DNA of 64,000 nt from an uncultured Bacillota bacterium (GTDB lineage Bacteria; Bacillota; Clostridia; Tissierellales; Tissierellaceae), in assembly GCA_937951995.1 (NCBI GenBank), contig CALGAG010000041.1, positions 1 to 64,000 of the forward strand. Direction: 5' to 3'. Below the pieces are notes generated by a model. It worked only from the letters and a program-made list of their open reading frames with translations. It was not told the origin of the DNA and searched no databases. A program made the position numbers and the translations under genes. Positions 1-8,974 of the stretch are shown in pieces. Position 1 is the stretch's first letter; the number at the start of each line of letters is the position of its first letter.

Positions 1-21
1 GGCTTTGCTGGACTGGTTTAG
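1..21 (+). CDS. Probable 3' end of rnfA (partial)
   Basis: The first seven codons read G-F-A-G-L-V-stop in frame. A hydrophobic GFAGLV-like end fits the C-terminus of RnfA, the membrane subunit that normally precedes rnfB. The stop codon overlaps the AGGAGGTG ribosome binding site of rnfB. Six residues are too few for a firm identification; the call rests mainly on gene order. Confidence 0.4.
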   Translation, partial: GFAGLV

Positions 22-33
22 GAGGTGTGAGAG

Positions 34-861
34 ATGACTAACATTATTAATCCGGTTGTCGTTCTCGGCGGCCTGGGACTGCTTTTCGGAGTACTGCTCT
101 CAATTGCCTCTAAGATATTTGTGGTTGAAGTTGATCCGAAAATTGAAGAAGTACTCAATGCTTTACCAGGTGCCAACTGCGGTGCCTGTGGATACCCTGG
201 ATGTGCCGGCTGTGCGGCTGCAATAGCTCAAGGCAAGGCACCTGTTACCGCTTGTACAATAGGTGGACAAAAGGTAGCTGAAAGTGTTGCGGATATCATG
301 GGTGTAAATGCAGCTCAAATGGACAGAAATGTAGCGGTTGTACTTTGTCAGGGAGATTGCGAAAAGGCAAAGGATAAATACGTGTATCAGGGACTTCAGG
401 ATTGTAGAATTCAGGCAACTCTTGCAGGCGGACAGAAGGAATGCTCCTATGGATGTCTTGGTTGTGGATCATGTTTTGATGTATGTGAATTCAACGCAAT
501 CAGAATGATTGATGGCATAGCTGTTATCAACAAGGAAAACTGTACTGCTTGTAACAAATGTGTTGAGATTTGTCCTAAGAAAATCATTGAAATGGTACCT
601 TACGAAAGCACTGCAATTGTAAAGTGCAAGAGTGAGGACCTTGGAAAGCTTGTAAGAGGATATTGCTCAACTGGTTGTATCGGATGTAAGATATGCGTTA
701 AGAACTGTCCGACTGAAGCATTCAGCTTCGAGAATAATCTTGCATGGATCAATTATGATAAATGTATCAATTGTCTGGTATGTGTGGAGAAATGTCCTAC
801 TAATGCCATTGATAATAGTTCCATTGTAAGTGAGGAATTTGCTAGGGAGTTTGCAAGTTAG
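34..861 (+). CDS. rnfB: RnfB, electron transport complex iron-sulfur subunit
   Basis: RnfB is the ferredoxin-like subunit of the Rnf complex (ferredoxin:NAD+ oxidoreductase), which couples electron transfer to ion pumping across the membrane. The 275-residue protein starts with one membrane helix (about residues 8-28). An N-terminal cluster site follows (CGACGYPGC near residue 50), then several CxxCxxCxxxC ferredoxin motifs between about 137 and 260, giving room for roughly five [4Fe-4S] clusters. An AGGAGGTG ribosome binding site overlaps the preceding stop codon. A strong terminator follows, so rnfB is the last gene of its operon, as in the usual rnfCDGEAB order. Only the membership in an Rnf operon upstream of the window is inferred. 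Confidence 0.95.
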   Translation: MTNIINPVVVLGGLGLLFGVLLSIASKIFVVEVDPKIEEVLNALPGANCGACGYPGCAGCAAAIAQGKAPVTACTIGGQKVAESVADIMGVNAAQMDRNVAVVLCQGDCEKAKDKYVYQGLQDCRIQATLAGGQKECSYGCLGCGSCFDVCEFNAIRMIDGIAVINKENCTACNKCVEICPKKIIEMVPYESTAIVKCKSEDLGKLVRGYCSTGCIGCKICVKNCPTEAFSFENNLAWINYDKCINCLVCVEKCPTNAIDNSSIVSEEFAREFAS

Positions 862-862
862 A

Positions 863-887
863 ATAGAGCCCACCGGGCTCTATTTTT
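863..887 (+). terminator. Rho-independent terminator of the rnf operon
   Basis: A perfect 9-bp stem (ATAGAGCCC / GGGCTCTAT) with an ACC loop is followed by a run of T. It lies one base after the rnfB stop codon. Confidence 0.9.
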
Positions 888-891
888 CCTT

Positions 892-919
892 TTTGTAACT
901 TGTAAATAAAAGTTACAAA
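892..919. repeat. 10-bp inverted repeat upstream of the NusG-II gene
   Basis: TTTGTAACTT and AAGTTACAAA form a perfect 10-bp inverted repeat with an 8-base AT-rich spacer, between the rnf terminator and the next gene. It has no T-tract like a terminator and is placed like an operator for a dimeric regulator. It does not match the Rex consensus (TTGTTAA-N4-TTAACAA). Its function is unknown. Confidence 0.5.
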
Positions 920-966
920 TGATAAACTATAGTAGTGATATTTTGACCTTGAAGAGGATGATTTAA

Positions 967-1347
967 TTGACAAAGGGAGATAAGATTCTGGTATTGTTCA
1001 TAGTCCTATTGAGCTTCCTATCCTTTGCATACATAAACAGATATGCATTTTCAGACCAGGAGAAGTTCATTAGTGTCCAGGTAAATGGAGAGGAGATTAA
1101 GAAGATACTTTTCGACCAGCAGCTGGTTGGGCATACAATTCCTGTTGAAACAGAGTTTGGTTACAATCTTATAGAAATAGGAGATGGTCAGGTCAGAGTT
1201 ATCGAGGCTGACTGCCCAGACAAGATAGACGTTAAACAAGGCTATATATCCCGAATCGGTGAGACTATTGTATGTCTTCCAAACAAGTTGGTTGTCGAGA
1301 TAAAAGGAGAATCAGGGGAAGATGATATAGATATAATGAATTATTAG
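967..1347 (+). CDS. NusG domain II-containing protein
   Basis: This 126-residue protein has one N-terminal membrane helix (about residues 7-25) and then an extracytoplasmic domain of the NusG domain II type (small beta barrel, about 35-115). The domain contains a conserved Asp-Cys-Pro-Asp stretch and a second Cys. Such proteins are common beside rnf genes and Gx transporters in Clostridia; their role is unknown, though a link to flavin or redox maturation has been considered. The start is a TTG codon preceded by GAGGATG; no ATG is available upstream of the helix. It lies 13 bases before the Gx transporter gene and is probably cotranscribed with it. Confidence 0.75.
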   Translation: MTKGDKILVLFIVLLSFLSFAYINRYAFSDQEKFISVQVNGEEIKKILFDQQLVGHTIPVETEFGYNLIEIGDGQVRVIEADCPDKIDVKQGYISRIGETIVCLPNKLVVEIKGESGEDDIDIMNY

Positions 1348-1359
1348 AGTGGGGTAGAC

Positions 1360-1890
1360 ATGAGAAAAACAAATAAGATGATATTCATATCCCTTCTCGT
1401 TTCAGTGGGTCTTGCCCTCAGTGTCATAGAATCAGCTATACCATTGCCGATAGCCATGCCGGGGGCAAGATTGGGATTGTCGAACATGGTGGTTCTGGTC
1501 ACCTTGGTGGTATTTGGATTTAAGGATGGAATAAAAGTAGGAATGTTGAAAAGTACAGTTCTAATGTTGATTACTGGGAGTGTATCAAGTTTCATATATA
1601 GCATTTCAGGTGCCATATTAAGCTGTGTGCTCATGCATATTGCCTACAGGTACTTCTCACGGATATTCAGTCTCATAGGAGTGAGCATTGTAGGAGCGGC
1701 TGCACATAACTTTGCCCAGGTTTCCGTTGCGGTTATGATGCTAAGCAACACGAGAATCTATTCCTATTTGCCATTTTTGCTGTTGGTTAGCCTCTTTTCC
1801 GGATATTTCGTAGGATTATCCTCAACATATATAGTGGAGAACCTAAAGAAAAATTTCCGAGTATTATTTTCGAGACAGGAGACAATATGA
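1360..1890 (+). CDS. Gx transporter family membrane protein (heptaprenyl diphosphate synthase component I family)
   Basis: The 176-residue protein is nearly all hydrophobic, with about five membrane helices. Near the N-terminus it has the family pattern ESAIPLPIAMPGARLGLSN. The family (PF07456) was annotated as heptaprenyl diphosphate synthase component I but is now viewed as an ECF-like substrate-binding transporter named for its glycine-rich motif; the substrate is not established. The pairing with a NusG-II protein downstream of rnf is a recurring arrangement. The gene overlaps maf by four bases (ATGA), so translation is probably coupled. Confidence 0.8.
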   Translation: MRKTNKMIFISLLVSVGLALSVIESAIPLPIAMPGARLGLSNMVVLVTLVVFGFKDGIKVGMLKSTVLMLITGSVSSFIYSISGAILSCVLMHIAYRYFSRIFSLIGVSIVGAAAHNFAQVSVAVMMLSNTRIYSYLPFLLLVSLFSGYFVGLSSTYIVENLKKNFRVLFSRQETI

Positions 1891-2462
1891 GAAAAATAGT
1901 TTTGGCATCTGCATCTCCAAGACGCAAGGAACTTCTGGAACAGTGCGGAGTTAGACCAGAAATAATAACAAGCGACATAGAGGAAATCATCTCACCCAAT
2001 CATACGCCTGAAGAGATCTCCATGAGCCTTTCTTTCCAAAAGGCAAGGGATGTTTCAGAAAGGATCGGTGAGGGACTGATAATTGCAGCAGACACGGTAG
2101 TTGTTCTTGACGATGTTATTTTAGGTAAGCCTTTGAATGATGAAGAGGCTTTTTCAATGCTCAGGAGACTCAGTGGGAGAAGTCATCGTGTAATTACAGG
2201 CTACTCCATAATAGATGCAGAAGGCAAACAGAAGCTGGTTGAATACGAGACGACCAAGGTATACTTTAGGAGCCTCAGTGATCAGGAGATTCTTGATTAT
2301 ATCTCAACCGGTGAATGCTCTGATAAGGCTGGAGCATATGGTATTCAGGGAAAAGGTGCTCTTCTTGTGGAAAGAATTGAAGGGTGTTATTTCAATGTCA
2401 TGGGCCTTCCCATTTCAAAATTGAACTACAGTCTCAAGAAATTCTTTAACACCAGTTTTTAA
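1887..2462 (+). CDS. maf: Maf-family nucleoside triphosphate pyrophosphatase
   Basis: Maf proteins hydrolyse dTTP, UTP and some modified pyrimidine NTPs to monophosphates and are implicated in housecleaning and septum formation. The 191-residue length is typical. The signature ASASPRRKELL lies at the N-terminus, followed by the AADTVV motif near residue 70 and GKP near residue 80, which form the active site. The gene starts inside the stop codon of the preceding gene and heads the maf-radC-mreBCD-min order seen in Bacillus and many Clostridia. Confidence 0.95.
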   Translation: MRKIVLASASPRRKELLEQCGVRPEIITSDIEEIISPNHTPEEISMSLSFQKARDVSERIGEGLIIAADTVVVLDDVILGKPLNDEEAFSMLRRLSGRSHRVITGYSIIDAEGKQKLVEYETTKVYFRSLSDQEILDYISTGECSDKAGAYGIQGKGALLVERIEGCYFNVMGLPISKLNYSLKKFFNTSF

Positions 2463-2518
2463 TATTCTTTATGATGTTTTGTATTCATTAAAATTTACTA
2501 TAAGGGTGATGCAAGGTT

Positions 2519-3226
2519 ATGGAGATGGTCAAGACGGAATGCAGAGGGTACACTATTAAGGATCTCCCCTTAAGTGAGAGACCTAGAGAAAAACTGTTGG
2601 CAATGGGGCCAGGTGCTCTTTCAAACAGTGAGCTTTTGGCTGTTATAATCAGGACTGGAACAGGTAGCGAAACTGCAATTGAGGTTTCTAGAAGACTCTT
2701 GTCCATGGATAGTAGGGGAGTTGCCTTTCTTGCTGACGCATCAATAGGAGACCTGACAGATGTCAAAGGAATCGGTAATTGCAAGGCAGCACAAATAATG
2801 GCAGCCATTGAACTGGGCAAGAGGATGAAAAGATTGAATCCCTATGATAAGATTAGGGTAACATCGCCGGACGTGGTGGCTAATTTGGTAATGGAGGATA
2901 TGAAGCTACTGCAAAAGGAACATTTTAATATAGCTATACTTGACACAAAAAATCAGATAATAAGCATAGACAATATCTCAATTGGGACACTGAATGCATC
3001 AATTGTCCATCCAAGAGACGTTTTTAATGCCGCAATAAGGAAGAATGCAAACTCAGTGATTCTTCTACATAACCACCCCAGTGGTGATGTGAATCCAAGC
3101 AATGAGGACATCAACATAACAAAGAGACTCATTGAAGCTGGAAATATCATTGGAATTAAGGTCTTGGACCATATAATAATTGGCAATGATGTCTTTCTTA
3201 GTATGAAAGAGAAAAATTTTATGTAA
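2519..3226 (+). CDS. radC: RadC family JAB-domain protein
   Basis: The protein has 235 residues. The N-terminal half is a helix-hairpin-helix region (VKGIGNCKAAQIMAAIELGKR around 80-105). The C-terminal half is the JAB/MPN metalloprotease-like domain with the zinc signature HNHPSGDVNPSNED near residue 185. The family was named for DNA repair, but that role was not confirmed in E. coli and its function remains unclear. Two in-frame ATG codons lie at 2519 and 2525; both fit the upstream AAGG. It directly precedes mreB. Confidence 0.93.
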   Translation: MEMVKTECRGYTIKDLPLSERPREKLLAMGPGALSNSELLAVIIRTGTGSETAIEVSRRLLSMDSRGVAFLADASIGDLTDVKGIGNCKAAQIMAAIELGKRMKRLNPYDKIRVTSPDVVANLVMEDMKLLQKEHFNIAILDTKNQIISIDNISIGTLNASIVHPRDVFNAAIRKNANSVILLHNHPSGDVNPSNEDINITKRLIEAGNIIGIKVLDHIIIGNDVFLSMKEKNFM

Positions 3227-3241
3227 TTATGGAGGAGTAAA

Positions 3242-4273
3242 ATGGTATTATTTAAGGGCTTGACAAAGGATATGGGAATAGATTTAGGTACTGCAAATAC
3301 ACTGGTCTATATCAAGGGTAAGGGTATAATTTTAAGGGAGCCATCAGTTGTGGCAATTGACAGGAACACTAAACAAGTTCTAGCTGTAGGTGAGGACGCA
3401 AAGAAAATGATCGGCAGGACCCCTGGGAACATAGTGGCGATTAGACCATTGAAGGATGGTGTAATAGCTGATTTTGATATTACACAGGAGATGTTGAAGT
3501 ATTTCATAAGAAAGGCCACCCAGAGAAAGTCTGTTTTTCAACCTAGAGTTGTAGTATGTGTACCAAGTGGGGTAACTGAGGTTGAGAAGAGAGCAGTTGA
3601 GGAAGCTACAATCCAAGCAGGTGCCAAGGAAGCCTTTCTTATTGAGGAGCCCATGGCTGCTGCAATCGGTGCAGGACTTCCTGTCCATGATGCAACAGGT
3701 AGCATGGTGGTGGATATAGGAGGAGGTACCACTGAGGTAGCGGTAATATCCCTAGGAGGCATAGTTACAAGCAAGTCCATCAGGGTAGGTGGAGATGAAC
3801 TTGATACCTACATTGTCAACTATGTAAAGAAGGAATATAGCTTGATGATAGGTGAAAGAACTGCTGAAGAGGTAAAACTCGGCATAGGGTCTGCAATAAA
3901 TGATCCTGAGCTGGGAACAATGGAAATCAGAGGAAGGGACCTGGTCAGTGGCTTGCCTAAGACGTTGGAAATATCTTCAAAGGAAATATATGAGGCTCTA
4001 AGGGAGCCAGTGAACAACATTATTGACTCGATCAAGTCTACCCTTGAAAAGACTCCACCAGAGCTATCATCAGATGTCATGGAGTTTGGAATTGTGCTTA
4101 CAGGAGGAGGGGCCATGCTTAACGGGTTGGATTCCCTGATCACCAAAGAAACTGGAATTCCTGTATTTGTTGCTGATGATCCGCTGGACTGCGTTGCAAA
4201 CGGAACCGGAAAGGCACTGGATAGTATTGAAATATTAAAGAAGACATCATCAAGAAATAATAGATTAAGGTAG
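3242..4273 (+). CDS. mreB: Rod shape-determining protein MreB
   Basis: MreB is the bacterial actin that forms membrane-bound filaments and guides lateral wall synthesis. The 343 residues show the actin-fold phosphate loops: [19 protein letters not shown] at the N-terminus, [15 protein letters not shown] near 160, and [11 protein letters not shown] near 290. A strong TGGAGGAG ribosome binding site precedes the ATG. It is the first gene of the mreB-mreC-mreD-PBP2 cluster, with only short gaps, which implies a rod-shaped cell with an elongasome. Confidence 0.97.
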   Translation: MVLFKGLTKDMGIDLGTANTLVYIKGKGIILREPSVVAIDRNTKQVLAVGEDAKKMIGRTPGNIVAIRPLKDGVIADFDITQEMLKYFIRKATQRKSVFQPRVVVCVPSGVTEVEKRAVEEATIQAGAKEAFLIEEPMAAAIGAGLPVHDATGSMVVDIGGGTTEVAVISLGGIVTSKSIRVGGDELDTYIVNYVKKEYSLMIGERTAEEVKLGIGSAINDPELGTMEIRGRDLVSGLPKTLEISSKEIYEALREPVNNIIDSIKSTLEKTPPELSSDVMEFGIVLTGGGAMLNGLDSLITKETGIPVFVADDPLDCVANGTGKALDSIEILKKTSSRNNRLR

Positions 4274-4280
4274 TGATTCC

Positions 4281-5117
4281 ATGCATTTCCTAAGAAAATA
4301 CAAGGAAAGAATGATAGTGATTGCAATCGCTATCATTCTGCTTATTGTAATAGGTCAAACAAGTAAAGAGAGAATTTCACTGTCGGGGATTGAAAGATTA
4401 ACCGGTAATATTCTGTCTCCATTGACAAGTGGAGTGACCACTGCAAGGGAAGGAATAGCCGGTTTTTTTTCTTCAATTGGCGAAACCTTTGAAGCAAGGG
4501 AAGAGAATGAACTGCTTAAGGATGAAATCAAAAGGCTCCAATCAGAGAACCGAAACCTCTTGGACATAATAGGGAAAACAGATTACCTAAGAAATGAGAT
4601 GGAGCTGGAAAGGGCAACTGAGCTTACCTTGCTGAAGGGCAAGGTTGTTGGGAAGGAGCCCGGAAATTGGTTTAGCAGGTTTACCATTAATCTCGGATCA
4701 AAGGATGGAGTTATAAAGGGCGCCACTGTTGTACAGGGAGTTGAGGTTGAACAGCAGCTTTATCAGGAAGGGATTGTCGGCAGGGTTGTGGATGTTGGTG
4801 ATAATTGGGCCAAGGTAACCACTGTAATTGATGAGCTAAACAGTGTATCATTCAAGATCATAAGAACTCAGGATGGAGGGGTCCTCTCTGGTGGCCTGGA
4901 TGGGCAGCTGGAAGGTTACCTATTTGACTTTGAAGCGGATGTAATAGTTGGGGACAAGCTATACACATCGGGCTTGGGTGGAGTTTACACCCAGGACATA
5001 TATATTGGAGAGGTAACTGAAATACGGACAAGCCAGGAAGAATTGACCAAGACCATAGTGGTACAACCAGCAGTAGACTTCAGGAAGCTCTACAATGTAT
5101 TTATTATAGTAAATTGA
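4281..5117 (+). CDS. mreC: Rod shape-determining protein MreC
   Basis: MreC links MreB to the periplasmic part of the elongasome and to PBP2. The 278-residue protein has a short cytoplasmic tail, one membrane helix (about residues 9-26), a coiled coil rich in Glu and Lys (about 70-110), and a C-terminal double beta-barrel domain. That domain includes the family pattern GLGGVYTQDIYIGEV. The length is typical. It follows mreB by 7 bases and precedes mreD by 13. Confidence 0.95.
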   Translation: MHFLRKYKERMIVIAIAIILLIVIGQTSKERISLSGIERLTGNILSPLTSGVTTAREGIAGFFSSIGETFEAREENELLKDEIKRLQSENRNLLDIIGKTDYLRNEMELERATELTLLKGKVVGKEPGNWFSRFTINLGSKDGVIKGATVVQGVEVEQQLYQEGIVGRVVDVGDNWAKVTTVIDELNSVSFKIIRTQDGGVLSGGLDGQLEGYLFDFEADVIVGDKLYTSGLGGVYTQDIYIGEVTEIRTSQEELTKTIVVQPAVDFRKLYNVFIIVN

Positions 5118-5130
5118 ATGAGGGATTTAA

Positions 5131-5631
5131 TTGACCATTCTGCTTATTACCATGTCAATAATACTTAACATAATAATCCAAGCTACTCTGATACCAAATA
5201 TCGGAGTTTTTGGCGTTGTTCCAAATACAGCCCTGGTTCTTGTAGTGATGATAGCACTTAAGAAAGGGAGAATATATGGATCTGCCTCCGGACTGCTGGC
5301 AGGTCTTTTACAGGATGTGCTCTTTTCCATAACAATAGGTGTCAATGCATTCATATTGTTCTTTATTGGCTACTTTGTAGGATTTGCATACAATAGTCTA
5401 ACAAGGGAGTCTGGAATAAACCATTTTATCTTCACTGCATTGTCAACGGTATTCTACAATGTGCTTTTTTCGCTTATACAGTTCTTCCTTTCCAGGGATG
5501 TTAGCTTTGTTGATGCCGTCCAGAGCATATTTTCACTGGAAGTGGTATACAATGGAATCATCGCTGTGTTGTTATTTATGCTTATTCAAAGGTTATTCAC
5601 ACAGCCAAACTTAAAGTTTGGCAGGAGGTAA
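5131..5631 (+). CDS. mreD: Rod shape-determining protein MreD
   Basis: This is a 166-residue, very hydrophobic protein with about five membrane helices, as expected for MreD, the integral membrane partner of MreC. The pattern GLLAGLLQDVLFS resembles the conserved G-x-x-x-D segment of the family. Translation starts at TTG, with GAGGG seven bases upstream. The position between mreC and the PBP2 gene supports the call. Confidence 0.9.
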   Translation: MTILLITMSIILNIIIQATLIPNIGVFGVVPNTALVLVVMIALKKGRIYGSASGLLAGLLQDVLFSITIGVNAFILFFIGYFVGFAYNSLTRESGINHFIFTALSTVFYNVLFSLIQFFLSRDVSFVDAVQSIFSLEVVYNGIIAVLLFMLIQRLFTQPNLKFGRR

Positions 5632-5637
5632 GATGTA

Positions 5638-8600
5638 ATGAAGCTTAGAGAGAAACTTTTCAATAGATACAGTTTAATGATATATTTTCTTGTTCTGATT
5701 ACAACGATGCTTCTCTTTAGACTTGCTACCTTGACCATTGCACAGGGAGACTATTACAGGGATCTCTCAGACAACAAGAGGGTCAAGGAGGTCTATACCA
5801 CCGCACCAAGAGGTGAAATTCGAGACAGACACGGTCGACTACTTGCAGGTAATGTTCCTACATTCACTGTGCAGCTACTTAAGGACGAATTGAACTTTGG
5901 AGATCGAACTGTAAGGAATGACAGTTTGCTTCAGCTGGTGAGGCTACTTGAGAGCGATGGGACAGAGTATGCAAACGACTATCCCGTAGAGCTTAACCTT
6001 ATCAAGTACAGGTCAATAGATTCCTATTTGACCAATGAGGTTGGGCCAATGGATAAGCTGGTAATCCAGATTCTTGAAAACAATCTATTGAATGAGTTCC
6101 TGAACATGGAATTTTCTAAGCCCTACAATGACCATTTTGGTCTTTCCATATTCAAAAGGGCGCAGGATATACTCAGCGACAAGAATCCTGAGATATATTC
6201 ACTGGACCCTGGCAATGAAGAAGATGTACTAAAGATCTCCCAACTCCTTCAGGATGACAAGGTGAACACCAGGAAAATAGTCGACCATCCTGTGGCCAGA
6301 CTGCTGGCATATGACCTGCTGAGAAAGTACGACCTACAGGAGGACCTTGCCCTTGAAGCATATGCATTGACCTACTATGAAGATTATATTCAGCAAAAGG
6401 CAGACCTGATGGATGAGTATCCATATATCACAATGGATACGAGTGGTGAGGAGGATTTTATAAACCTATTCAGTGAAATAGGATTATATTCATTCCTTAG
6501 CAGGGCAATTCCATTGGGGGGTGAAACAGAAGAATACCTGATACCTGGAGAGGTGCTGATTGAGTATCTTGAAGAAAATGGAGGAAGCTCACCAATAGAG
6601 ATCAGGATAGGCGACAATGGAACCGACCTCCTGTACAGCTTTGTAGACACAACAGGAATTTCAGACCAGGACCCGTTGGACCACCTAATTGGACTTGCTG
6701 AGGAAATGAATTTACTGGCTGGGTTTATAAAGGATGAAAGAATCAGATACCAGGCTCAGTCCCACCTTATTAACAGTGGAATCAATCCGAGGATTTCCGT
6801 TGCGGGTGATATTGAGTATGTTCACATAAACAATATGAACAACTGGTATGAAGCGAATAAGGTAGAGAAGGGAACACCTCTCGATGAAGCATTCATGGAT
6901 GTCAGGAGAATCTATAGCATCAATGAGAGCATATCCCCTTATGAGGCAAGGGCGTTGCTGGGATTGATCAACCAGTTGAACATTCAAGGATACCTGGCAT
7001 ACCAGCCCATAAATATCGCATATGGAATAAAGGATGAGACTGTAGCAAGAATTGAGGAAGGCTTATCGGGAGTTCCAGGGATAAATGTTTCCATTGAGCC
7101 CGTAAGGGTCTATCCTGAAGGAACAACAGCATCCCATATACTAGGCTATATCGGGAAGATCAGTCAGCCCTTTGAAATAGAAAAGTACATCAGGGAAGAA
7201 GGGTATTCGCCAGGGACACTAATCGGAAAAACAGGGATTGAGGAGAGTTATGAGCTTCAATTAAACGGAGTGAGCGGAATCAGGAAGGTGGAGGTTGACG
7301 TAGTTGGCAATACAACTAATGTCATAGAGGAGATCAGTCCTGTACCTGGAGACAATATTTACCTCTCCATTGACCTCAAGCTGCAAAAGACAGCTGAGGA
7401 AGCAATGAAACATACCCTGGACCAGCTTAGCAAAGGTGGAACCTTCAAAAGTGAATGGGGAGATTATACATTTGGGACCCATCGCAGGAAGGGACGACCC
7501 TATATAAATGCCAATTCTGGGGCTGTGGTGGTGCTTGATGTAAAGACAGGTGAAACCCTGGCCATGGTTAGCTACCCATCCTTTGACCCCAATCTTTTCT
7601 CCACTGGAATCAACAACACAGACTGGTTGAGTCTGTTTCCAGAGGATGCCGATAACCCCTTGGCTGCAAGACCATTGTACAACATAGCCACTCAGACAGC
7701 CGTACAGCCTGGTTCAACCTTCAAGATGGTCACAGGCTTGACTGCCCTTGAGAAGGGTCTTAATCCCCTTCTGAGGATCAGGGACATGGGTTATGTAACA
7801 GTGGGTGACAAGAGGTTTCATTGCCTAATATACACCAATACTGGGGGTACACACGGTTATGAGAATTTCTATGAGGCCTTGAGTGATTCATGCAACTACT
7901 ATTTCTATACCCTGGCCCTTGGAAGAAACCAAAGGACAGGCCAGGACATCGGGGTAAAGATTGAAATAGAGGACATTGTAGAAATGTCCAAAAAACTTGG
8001 TCTTAATGACAAAACTGGCATTGAGATCAACATACCATCTGAGGTTTCAGGTGGAGTGCCTGATCCCCAGCGAAAAATCATCACCACTAAATATCTTTTA
8101 AAGCAAATGCTTCAAAGAAGTATGGAAGGTTACATTATGGATGGCCATGAATTCAGTGAGGAAGATATTCAGCTTGCCATAGACGAGATAATAAGCTGGA
8201 CAGAACTTGAAGAAACACTTTCAAGAGCTGAAGTTGTAAGAAGACTTACCGGCATGGGTATCGAACCTGAGATGAGGCTTGCCGGTGAACGGGAAGGCCT
8301 TGCTGATAAGATCAAGTACACCTACCTCAACCAGGCTGGATGGAATATTTCAGATACACTGAACGTAACCATCGGTCAGGGACAAAGTGCATACACACCT
8401 ATACAAATGGCAAATTACATCGCTACCATAGCCAACGGAGGTTATCTTAACAGGGTAACACTTATTGACAGTATAAGAAACTACAACAACGTTTCAGTCC
8501 TATATGAACACAAACCTGAGAGAGAGCTGATTGGCCTGAATGACTATGAAAACCTTGAGCATGTGAAGCAAGGGATGGAAAAGGTTGCAGATGATGGAAC

Positions 8601-8892
8601 CGCAAGAAGGATATTCCAAAACTTTCCTGTTCCTGTTGGGGTAAAGACAGGTACAGCAGAGAGAAGCGGCATTAATCCATCAACTGGCGATACCTATGAC
8701 GACTTCGCTTGGTTTGTTGGCTTTGCCCCCTATGATGACCCTGAAATAGCAGTTGCCGCAGTTCTTTTCCAGGGAGGTTCAGGAGGCTACGCTGCACCCA
8801 TGGTTAGGGAGATTATCGCTGAGTATCTTGGATTAAACGATGTTGAGCAGATTGATACCCTGCCAATGGAGAACTCCATTGTATTTGATTAG
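5638..8892 (+). CDS. mrdA: Penicillin-binding protein 2 (class B), unusually long
   Basis: This is the class B transpeptidase of the elongasome, which crosslinks peptidoglycan in the lateral wall. The 1,084 residues begin with a membrane anchor (about 14-34) and a pedestal motif, RGEIRDRHGRLLAGN, near 58-72. The active-site motifs are intact: S693-T-F-K, S751-C-N and K1003-T-G. E. coli PBP2 has about 630 residues with its serine at 330. Here about 360 extra residues precede the catalytic domain, mainly an acidic helical block at about 95-430. About 90 more lie between the SxN and KTG motifs (about 815-900). No stop or frame break interrupts the gene. The position after mreD supports the PBP2 assignment; large clostridial forms exist, but this one is at the long end. 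Confidence 0.93.
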   Translation: MKLREKLFNRYSLMIYFLVLITTMLLFRLATLTIAQGDYYRDLSDNKRVKEVYTTAPRGEIRDRHGRLLAGNVPTFTVQLLKDELNFGDRTVRNDSLLQLVRLLESDGTEYANDYPVELNLIKYRSIDSYLTNEVGPMDKLVIQILENNLLNEFLNMEFSKPYNDHFGLSIFKRAQDILSDKNPEIYSLDPGNEEDVLKISQLLQDDKVNTRKIVDHPVARLLAYDLLRKYDLQEDLALEAYALTYYEDYIQQKADLMDEYPYITMDTSGEEDFINLFSEIGLYSFLSRAIPLGGETEEYLIPGEVLIEYLEENGGSSPIEIRIGDNGTDLLYSFVDTTGISDQDPLDHLIGLAEEMNLLAGFIKDERIRYQAQSHLINSGINPRISVAGDIEYVHINNMNNWYEANKVEKGTPLDEAFMDVRRIYSINESISPYEARALLGLINQLNIQGYLAYQPINIAYGIKDETVARIEEGLSGVPGINVSIEPVRVYPEGTTASHILGYIGKISQPFEIEKYIREEGYSPGTLIGKTGIEESYELQLNGVSGIRKVEVDVVGNTTNVIEEISPVPGDNIYLSIDLKLQKTAEEAMKHTLDQLSKGGTFKSEWGDYTFGTHRRKGRPYINANSGAVVVLDVKTGETLAMVSYPSFDPNLFSTGINNTDWLSLFPEDADNPLAARPLYNIATQTAVQPGSTFKMVTGLTALEKGLNPLLRIRDMGYVTVGDKRFHCLIYTNTGGTHGYENFYEALSDSCNYYFYTLALGRNQRTGQDIGVKIEIEDIVEMSKKLGLNDKTGIEINIPSEVSGGVPDPQRKIITTKYLLKQMLQRSMEGYIMDGHEFSEEDIQLAIDEIISWTELEETLSRAEVVRRLTGMGIEPEMRLAGEREGLADKIKYTYLNQAGWNISDTLNVTIGQGQSAYTPIQMANYIATIANGGYLNRVTLIDSIRNYNNVSVLYEHKPERELIGLNDYENLEHVKQGMEKVADDGTARRIFQNFPVPVGVKTGTAERSGINPSTGDTYDDFAWFVGFAPYDDPEIAVAAVLFQGGSGGYAAPMVREIIAEYLGLNDVEQIDTLPMENSIVFD

Positions 8893-8921
8893 AACAAAAT
8901 AAAAATCTAAAACTATGGATT

Positions 8922-8950
8922 TTTACACCATAAACTAGTAGAATTAGAAT
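8922..8950 (+). promoter_or_regulatory. Predicted sigma-A promoter of minCDE
   Basis: TTTACA (8922-8927) and TAGAAT (8945-8950) are separated by 17 bases and lie 24 bases upstream of minC. This suggests that minCDE can be transcribed independently of the mre genes. Confidence 0.55.
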
Positions 8951-8974
8951 AAGGCATTAGTTTGGAGGTAGCAC

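Noticed and set aside
3820..4326. 168-codon reverse-strand reading frame
   Set aside because: It lies opposite mreB and mreC, has no ribosome binding site and resembles no family; it is a shadow of the coding strand.
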